Shown here piece by piece: positions 1 to 4,844 of a stretch of 9,271 bases of DNA. This stretch comes from Candidatus Omnitrophota bacterium (lineage in GTDB: Bacteria; Omnitrophota; Koll11; Pluralincolimonadales; Pluralincolimonadaceae): NCBI GenBank assembly GCA_022709465.1, contig JAKLIT010000049.1:1-9271 (forward strand), written 5' to 3'. Below the pieces are notes generated by a model. The model saw only the letters and a program-made list of their open reading frames with translations. It made no database searches and was not told where the DNA came from. Numbering within the stretch: the first letter of the stretch is position 1; every line of letters begins with the position of its first letter. A program made the position numbers and the translations under genes.

Positions 1-145
1 GACGGCGGGGCGAAGAAGTGGTATTATTTTATACCTGTTTGGCCAGATTGTGGGAGTTTGCGAAGGGGCTGGTCCCCTCGTGGAGGAGTAATGGACCGCC
101 CCACGATTTTGGTCTTACAGATTTAAATATGGTTACCAAAATCGT
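1..145. other. Region upstream of tRNA-Ala, no assignable gene
   Basis: No gene is supported here. All three forward frames are open from the left edge for a while (stops near 91, 126 and 155), but none gives a protein I recognise, and codon choice does not resemble the neighbouring genes, so a partial upstream CDS cannot be confirmed or excluded. The stretch 65-97 can fold: AGGGG/CCCCT (64-68 with 74-78), or alternatively GGTCC (71-75) with GGACC (93-97) enclosing CCTC/GAGG. I could not match this to a known RNA. Positions 98-145 are mostly the inverted repeat listed separately. TATTAT at 22-27 resembles a -10 box but has no convincing -35 partner. Confidence 0.3.
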
Positions 146-150
146 GGGGC
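98..150. repeat. Perfect 16-bp inverted repeat overlapping the tRNA-Ala 5' end
   Basis: The left arm GCCCCACGATTTTGGT (98-113) is the exact reverse complement of the right arm ACCAAAATCGTGGGGC (135-150), separated by a 21-nt AT-rich loop (114-134). The last five bases of the right arm (146-150, GGGGC) are the first five of the tRNA acceptor stem. There is no T-tract after the right arm, so it does not read as a rho-independent terminator. It could be a precursor hairpin, a recombination scar or site, or an assembly fold-back; the sequence alone does not decide. Confidence 0.9.
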
Positions 151-221
151 TGTAGCTCACCTGGGAGAGCGCCTGCATGGCATGCAGGAGGTAAGGGGTT
201 CGATCCCCCTCAGCTCCACCA
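146..221 (+). tRNA. tRNA-Ala, anticodon GGC
   Basis: A complete cloverleaf is visible. The acceptor stem is 146-152 with 211-217, including the G3:U70 wobble pair (148 with 215) that is the alanine identity element. The D-stem GCTC/GAGC is 155-158 with 167-170. The anticodon stem CCTGC/GCAGG is 172-176 with 184-188, around the loop ATGGCAT with anticodon GGC at 179-181. The variable loop is 189-193. The T-stem AGGGG/CCCCT is 194-198 with 206-210, around TTCGATC. The discriminator is A218, and CCA is encoded at 219-221. It should read GCC and GCU codons. nfo starts 18 bp downstream, so co-transcription is plausible. The first five bases also belong to an upstream inverted repeat. Confidence 0.97.
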
Positions 222-239
222 TTTCTTTCCGGGAGGCCT

Positions 240-1082
240 ATGAAACTCGGCGTTCATGTATCCATAGCCGGGCATATCTACGAGGCGGTTGACAGGGCCG
301 CGGCGCTCGGCTGCAACACTTTACAGATCTTCAGCCGCAACCCGCGCGGGTGGGAAGCGCTTAAGCTCGACCCGGCGGACGCTGAAGAATTTAAGAGGCG
401 CCGCAAGGCAAAGAGCATCTCGCCCGTAGTCGTGCATATCCCTTACCTGATAAACATGTGTTCGCCCGACGATTACCTTTGGCGCAGGTCGGTCGACGCA
501 TATATAGAGGATATAAAGCGCGCCGACATGATAGGGGCGGATTATTTCGTGACGCACCTCGGCAGCCCGAAGGAGAAAGGCCGCGATTACGGCATAGCCC
601 GGTTCTCGAAAGGGCTCAACGAGGCGATAGAGAAGGCGAGGCCGAAACTCATGATACTTCTCGAGAACACCGCGGGCGGCGGGGACTCGATCGGCTCGAA
701 ATTCGAGGATATCGGAGAGATAATCGGCAATGTGAAGCAGGGTGGCAAAGTGGGGGTGTGCCTCGATACCGCGCATACGTTCGAAGCTGGTTTCGATCTC
801 GGATCGAAACCAAGCCTTGAAAAACTGCTTAAATATATTGATTCTACGGTAGGTCTTGATAAGATAAAGGTCATACATTTTAACGATTCGATGAGCGAGA
901 TGGGCTCTCACAACGACAGGCATTGGCACGTCGGCAAGGGCAAGATAGGCGCGGACGGGATGAAGCGCATCGTCAACCGCCCGGAGTTTAGGGACTGCGC
1001 GTTCATACTCGAGACGCCTAAGGAGACCGAGAAGTCCGACAAGGCCAACCTCGCGGCCGTTAGGAAGATGAGGAAAGATTGA
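240..1082 (+). CDS. nfo: Endonuclease IV (AP endonuclease, Nfo)
   Basis: This 280-aa protein is a zinc-dependent apurinic/apyrimidinic endonuclease of base-excision repair, cutting the phosphodiester 5' of abasic sites in cytosolic DNA. It is a single TIM-barrel domain of about the usual length (E. coli Nfo is 285 aa). All nine metal ligands of the family are present by position: H66, H106, E142, D176, H179, H213, D226, H228 and E258, in the contexts VVVHIPY, FVTHLGS, LLENTAG, LDTAHTF, VIHFND, DRHWHVG and ILETP. The ATG start matches the usual MKxGxHVS opening; GGGAGG at 231-236 gives a Shine-Dalgarno with a rather short spacer of 3 nt. The stop overlaps the leuS start by 4 nt (TTGA), indicating coupling. 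A perfect 11-bp hairpin lies inside the gene at 788-812. Function is confident from conserved residues. Confidence 0.97.
   Translation: MKLGVHVSIAGHIYEAVDRAAALGCNTLQIFSRNPRGWEALKLDPADAEEFKRRRKAKSISPVVVHIPYLINMCSPDDYLWRRSVDAYIEDIKRADMIGADYFVTHLGSPKEKGRDYGIARFSKGLNEAIEKARPKLMILLENTAGGGDSIGSKFEDIGEIIGNVKQGGKVGVCLDTAHTFEAGFDLGSKPSLEKLLKYIDSTVGLDKIKVIHFNDSMSEMGSHNDRHWHVGKGKIGADGMKRIVNRPEFRDCAFILETPKETEKSDKANLAAVRKMRKD
788..812. repeat. Perfect 11-bp hairpin inside nfo
   Basis: TGGTTTCGATC (788-798) and GATCGAAACCA (802-812) are exact reverse complements with a 3-nt loop TCG. Allowing a bulged A813, GC at 786-787 can also pair with GC at 814-815. It spans codons 183-191 (AGFDLGSKP), immediately after the metal-binding H179 segment. 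The part after AGFD is variable among Nfo proteins as I remember them. Confidence 0.85.
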
Positions 1083-3475
1083 ACTACGATTTCAGGCAGA
1101 TTGAAGAGAAGTGGCAGAAGGAATGGGAGAAGAGCGGCGTCTTCAGGGCCAAGACCGACCCGTCGAAGAAAAAATATTATCTTCTCGAAATGTTCCCGTA
1201 CCCTTCGGGCCGTATCCATATGGGCCATGTCCGCAATTACACGATCGGTGATGTCGCCGCGCGCGTGAAGATCATGCAGGGGTATAACGTCCTGCATCCG
1301 ATGGGCTACGACGCGTTCGGCCAACCGGCGGAGAACGCGGCCATAAAGAACAAGAGCCATCCCGAGGCCTGGACATTAAGCTGCATAGATAACATGCGCA
1401 AGCAACTCAAGAAGATGGGCCTCTCCTACGACTGGGACCGCGAGGTCTCGACCTGCCTGCCTGACTATTACCGCTGGAACCAGTGGATATTCCTGGAGAT
1501 GATGGAGAAGGGGCTCGCGTATAAGAAGGCGTCGGTCGTCAACTGGTGCCCCGATTGCGAGACGACCCTCGCGAACGAGGAGGTCATCGACGGGAAATGC
1601 TGGCGCTGCAAGAACCTGGTCCAACAAAAAGAACTCGACCAATGGTTCATAAAGATCACCGCTTATAAGGAAAGGCTGCTCGATGACCTTGCGGAGCTCA
1701 AGGACTGGCCTGAGCGCGTCATCACAATGCAGAAGAACTGGATAGGCAAGAGCGAGGGCGTCGAGATCTTCTTCAAGGTAAAAGAGACCGGAGAGGCCTT
1801 GCCCGTATTCACGACCCGCCAGGACACGATATTCGGATGCACCTATGTTGTGCTAGCGCCGGAGCACCCGCTCGTAAAAGGGCTCATTAAGGGAAAGCCG
1901 CAGGAGAAGCAGGTCCTGCAGTTCATAGACAAGGTCTCGAAGGAGAGCAAGGTGGTCCGCGTCGCGGCTGACGTGAAGAAGGAAGGCATCTTTACGGGGG
2001 CCTACGCGACAAATCCCGTCAATAACGAACCCGTCCAGATATGGGTGGCGGATTACGTGCTGATGGAATATGGCACGGGAGCCATAATGGCCGTGCCGAC
2101 GCACGATCAGCGCGATTTCCTGTTCGCGAAGGAGCATAAGCTTCCGATGCGTGTCGTGATCCGCCCGAAAGACGCGGATATATCGCCGGAGAAAATGGCC
2201 GAAGCGTACGAGGGCGACGGCGTGCAAACCAACTCGGCGCAGTTCGACGGCCTTACGAACGCGGAAGGCAAGAAGAAGATCGCCGAGTGGATGGAGAAGA
2301 CGGGCATCGGCAAGCGCACCGTCAACTGGCGTCTGCGCGACTGGCTCATATCGCGCCAGCGCTATTGGGGGACGCCAATACCCGTCATATATTGCGCGAA
2401 ATGCGGCGTCGTACCGGTCCCCGAAAAGGACCTGCCGGTCGTCCTGCCGAAGAATGTGGAGTTCACCGGAAAAGGCGGCAGCCCGCTCTCGCAGGTAAAG
2501 GAATTTACGGAAACTAAGTGCCCGAAGTGCGGCGGCGCGGCGCGGCGCGAGACGGACACGATGGCGACGTTCATAGATTCATCTTGGTATTTCCTGAGGT
2601 TCTGTTCGCCCCATACCGGCACATCGGCTTTTGAGAAAGGCGACGTAAAATACTGGATGCCGGTCGACCAGTATATCGGCGGCATCGAACACGCTGTCCT
2701 GCACCTGCTTTATTCGAGGTTCTTCACGAAATTCCTGAAAGATATCGGCATGCTGGATTTTGATGAACCCTTCCGAAAACTCCTCACGCAGGGCATGGTG
2801 CTCAAGGACGGCGAGGTCATGTCGAAATCGCGCGGAAATATCGTCGACCCCGACGAGATAATCGCGAAATACGGCGCGGATACGATGCGCCTCTTCATAC
2901 TTTTCGCGGCGCCTCCCGAGACCGAGCTTGAGTGGGAAGAACGCGGCACAGAGGGCGCGTTCAGGTTCCTCACGCGCGTATGGCGCATACAGGAGAACCT
3001 TAAGGAGAAAGCCGACCCGGCGCTGGTGCGCCTCACGCACAGGACGATAAAGAAAGTCACGGATGATATAGGCGAATTCAAGTTCAATACCGCGATAGCT
3101 GCGATGATGGAACTCGTCAACGCGATCTACCAGTCCGGCGCGGATAAAGAAACTTATTCGTCGCTTGTGCTCATGCTCTCGCCGATAGCCCCGCATTTCT
3201 GCGAGGAGATATGGCAGTCGCTCGGAAATAAAGAGAGCGTCCTGAAGGCCGGTTGGCCGAAGTTCGACCCTAAGATGCTCGTCGACGAGAATATTACGAT
3301 AGTGATACAGGTCAACGGCAAGGTCCGTTCGAAGCTCGAGGTGCCGAACGATATCGCGGAAGAGGATCTGAAGAAGCTCGCGCTCGCCGACGAAAAAGTA
3401 AAGCAATGGCTCGAGGGCAAACCAGCCAGGAACATCGTCGTCGTACCGAAGAGGCTCGTCAGTATAGTTGTTTGA
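1079..3475 (+). CDS. leuS: Leucyl-tRNA synthetase
   Basis: This 798-aa class I synthetase charges tRNA-Leu with leucine in the cytosol. The HIGH-type motif is HMGH (47-50) and the KMSKS-type loop is VMSKS (580-584). A zinc-binding module has CxxC pairs at C157/C160 and C174/C177; a second set lies at C439/C442 and C481/C484. The CP1 editing domain (about 222-420) carries TTRQDT (245-250) and GTGAIMAVPTHDQRD (332-346) with the editing-pocket Asp at 343 and 346; the common Pro of TTRPDT is Gln here. The anticodon-binding and C-terminal domains are intact (VIQVNGKVR, 742-750). The start is TTG, overlapping the nfo stop; GAGGA at 1070-1074 is a plausible Shine-Dalgarno. The next in-frame Met (M38) would delete the conserved N-terminus, so TTG is preferred. 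Somewhat shorter than E. coli LeuS (860 aa). Confidence 0.98.
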   Translation: MNYDFRQIEEKWQKEWEKSGVFRAKTDPSKKKYYLLEMFPYPSGRIHMGHVRNYTIGDVAARVKIMQGYNVLHPMGYDAFGQPAENAAIKNKSHPEAWTLSCIDNMRKQLKKMGLSYDWDREVSTCLPDYYRWNQWIFLEMMEKGLAYKKASVVNWCPDCETTLANEEVIDGKCWRCKNLVQQKELDQWFIKITAYKERLLDDLAELKDWPERVITMQKNWIGKSEGVEIFFKVKETGEALPVFTTRQDTIFGCTYVVLAPEHPLVKGLIKGKPQEKQVLQFIDKVSKESKVVRVAADVKKEGIFTGAYATNPVNNEPVQIWVADYVLMEYGTGAIMAVPTHDQRDFLFAKEHKLPMRVVIRPKDADISPEKMAEAYEGDGVQTNSAQFDGLTNAEGKKKIAEWMEKTGIGKRTVNWRLRDWLISRQRYWGTPIPVIYCAKCGVVPVPEKDLPVVLPKNVEFTGKGGSPLSQVKEFTETKCPKCGGAARRETDTMATFIDSSWYFLRFCSPHTGTSAFEKGDVKYWMPVDQYIGGIEHAVLHLLYSRFFTKFLKDIGMLDFDEPFRKLLTQGMVLKDGEVMSKSRGNIVDPDEIIAKYGADTMRLFILFAAPPETELEWEERGTEGAFRFLTRVWRIQENLKEKADPALVRLTHRTIKKVTDDIGEFKFNTAIAAMMELVNAIYQSGADKETYSSLVLMLSPIAPHFCEEIWQSLGNKESVLKAGWPKFDPKMLVDENITIVIQVNGKVRSKLEVPNDIAEEDLKKLALADEKVKQWLEGKPARNIVVVPKRLVSIVV

Positions 3476-3821
3476 CCTTACCGCGCAGGAGAAGAAAGTC
3501 CTTATTGCCCTTGGGGCGCTCGCCGTATTGGGCCTCGCGGTCATCGTATACAGGACTTACATCGCCCGTCCGGAGCTAAAAGTGATAGCGGGAAAAGCCG
3601 CTGAATGCTCCGGGATAGCGGGAACCGGCCTCGTAAATATCAATACCTCCGATGCCGCGATGATCGCCTCATTGCCGGAGATAGGGCCGAAGACGGCGGA
3701 AAAGATCGTCAGCTACAGGTCCGAAAAGGGGCCTTACCTTCTTAAGGAAGATATCATGAAGGTAGAGGGCATCGGGCCGAAGACATACGGGAAGATAAAG
3801 GACCTCATCGACCTTGAATAG
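3468..3821 (+). CDS. comEA: Membrane-anchored helix-hairpin-helix protein, ComEA-like
   Basis: This small 117-aa protein has one N-terminal membrane helix (about 10-29) followed by a linker and a C-terminal tandem HhH DNA-binding domain (about 55-117). The domain opens with LVNINTSDAAMIASLPEIG, the usual ComEA start, and has two HhH hairpins: LPEIGPKTA (69-77) and VEGIGPKTYGKI (99-110). ComEA-type proteins bind incoming double-stranded DNA non-specifically on the outer face of the inner membrane and pass it to ComEC, which is encoded two genes downstream; that context supports the role. The start is TTG, overlapping the leuS stop by 8 nt; later starts would remove the membrane helix, but a purine-rich AGAGG (3450-3454) lies 13 nt upstream, too far for a good Shine-Dalgarno. 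The DNA-uptake role is inference; the HhH fold is clear. Confidence 0.85.
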   Translation: MFDLTAQEKKVLIALGALAVLGLAVIVYRTYIARPELKVIAGKAAECSGIAGTGLVNINTSDAAMIASLPEIGPKTAEKIVSYRSEKGPYLLKEDIMKVEGIGPKTYGKIKDLIDLE

Positions 3822-3841
3822 CGGGAGATTCTATGGTAGAC

Positions 3842-3863
3842 TTAATCCCTGCTTTTAATCCCT
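3842..3863. repeat. Tandem direct repeat TTAATCCCT x2
   Basis: TTAATCCCT occurs at 3842-3850 and again at 3855-3863, a 13-bp period, in the only sizeable intergenic gap of the first gene block (3822-3893). The second copy abuts TAAAAT (3863-3868), which resembles a -10 hexamer, though no good -35 is spaced correctly. A regulator-binding site for the PPIase-comEC pair is possible; chance is also possible. Confidence 0.5.
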
Positions 3864-3880
3864 AAAATAAAACAACACGA

Positions 3881-3886
3881 AAGGAG
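3881..3886 (+). promoter_or_regulatory. Shine-Dalgarno AAGGAG of the PPIase gene
   Basis: AAGGAG followed by a 7-nt spacer and ATG at 3894 is the clearest ribosome binding site in the window. It contrasts with the overlapping TTG starts upstream and marks the beginning of a separately initiated gene. Confidence 0.8.
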
Positions 3887-3893
3887 CAACAAG

Positions 3894-4838
3894 ATGCATA
3901 GGACAAGGTATTTTGCCGTGATCTTGGCGGTTTTTGCCGCGGCCGTATTGGCCGGGTGCTGCGCTTCACCGAAGCCGGAGACGGCCGCGACCGAGGCCGG
4001 AAAACCGCAGCCGGCGGGAACCCCCGCTGCTGCCGCTTCCGGTACAAAAGCCGGGACGGTGGTCGTAGAGATAGGCAGCGAGAAGATCACCCTCGAAGAG
4101 ATAAACGCGATGATCAAGGAGATACCAGAACAGTACCAGCCGATGGCGGAAGCGCACAAGGACATGTTCGCGGATAGCGTGATCAACCAGAAACTTCTGT
4201 ATAACGAGGCGGCGAAGCTAAACCTCGACAAGGACGCTGCGGTGCAGAAGCAGATAGAAGAAGCCAGGAAAGAGATCATAATCAAGGAGTACCTGCGCAG
4301 GGAGGTTGAGGATAAGGCCGTCGTCAGCGATGAAGACGCGAAGAAATATTACGAAGCCAATAAGGATAAGTTCAAGGAACCCGAGAAGATAAAGGTCTCG
4401 CATATTTTGGTCGAGACCGAAGCCGAAGCGAACGACATTCTCGCGAAGCTCAACGGCGGCGCGGATTTCGCCGCTTTGGCAAAGGAGAAGTCGACGTGCC
4501 CGAGCAAGGAGAAGGGCGGGGAGCTTGGCCTTATCGGCAAGGGGCAGACGGTCCCCGAGTTCGAGAACGCCGCTTTCGCGCTCCAGGCGGGACAGGTCAG
4601 CGGGGTCGTCAAATCACAGTTCGGATACCATATCATCAAGGTCACGGAAAAACAGCCGGAGAAACTGCTCTCCTACGACGATGTCAAGGACCAGCTCAAG
4701 CAAATGCTGCTGGCCGACAAGCAGAAAGAGCGTTTCGAGCAGATACTCAAGGACCTGAAAGACAAGAACAAGGTCATAATACACAAGGACCTTTTGATGC
4801 CGCCTGCGCCTAAGGCCGAGGCAGCCCCGGCAAAGTAA
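3894..4838 (+). CDS. Parvulin-type peptidyl-prolyl isomerase lipoprotein (SurA/PrsA-like)
   Basis: This 314-aa periplasmic foldase/chaperone is probably membrane-anchored through lipid. The N-terminus is a lipoprotein signal with lipobox LAGC (19-22), lipidated Cys22, then an Ala/Pro/Gly-rich linker (to about 53). Residues 56-160 form a SurA-N-like helical chaperone segment, 164-252 the PpiC/rotamase domain, and 255-300 a charged helical tail. Active-site positions of the parvulin family are kept: H170 in VSHILV, C202 in STCPS followed by GGELG, F223/F229, and H246 in GYHII. Such proteins assist folding of outer-membrane proteins, which fits BamD and LptE downstream. Alternatively it could serve exported or competence proteins, given comEC 6 bp after its stop. 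The parvulin call is firm; client identity is inference. No gene symbol is given because SurA, PrsA and PpiD types cannot be separated here. Confidence 0.93.
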   Translation: MHRTRYFAVILAVFAAAVLAGCCASPKPETAATEAGKPQPAGTPAAAASGTKAGTVVVEIGSEKITLEEINAMIKEIPEQYQPMAEAHKDMFADSVINQKLLYNEAAKLNLDKDAAVQKQIEEARKEIIIKEYLRREVEDKAVVSDEDAKKYYEANKDKFKEPEKIKVSHILVETEAEANDILAKLNGGADFAALAKEKSTCPSKEKGGELGLIGKGQTVPEFENAAFALQAGQVSGVVKSQFGYHIIKVTEKQPEKLLSYDDVKDQLKQMLLADKQKERFEQILKDLKDKNKVIIHKDLLMPPAPKAEAAPAK

Positions 4839-4844
4839 GCCGGA

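Noticed and set aside
62..97. Small structured RNA (tRNA-like or SRP-like) before the tRNA
   Set aside because: Short stems exist, but the conserved SRP tetraloop and internal-loop sequence is absent and no cloverleaf can be closed.
98..150. Rho-independent terminator
   Set aside because: The loop is 21 nt and no T-run follows; the right arm continues into the tRNA.
3..155. Possible 3' end of an upstream gene ending inside the tRNA
   Set aside because: The frame is open from the edge, but the peptide resembles nothing I know, and it ends in the tRNA only because TAG is part of the conserved TAGC of the D-arm.
135..221. Integrative-element attachment site at the tRNA
   Set aside because: Attachment sites usually duplicate the tRNA 3' end; no second copy of 3' tRNA sequence and no integrase gene are present.
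2579..3544. Long open frame on the minus strand opposite leuS and the ComEA-like gene (321 aa)
   Set aside because: It is fully antisense to conserved genes with clear motifs, its translation is Arg/His-rich with no recognisable domain, and it arises from codon bias of the + strand genes.
3585..3623. Direct repeat GATAGCGGGAA in the ComEA-like gene
   Set aside because: Two 11-bp copies encode similar Ile-Ala-Gly turns in the linker; too short to call an element.
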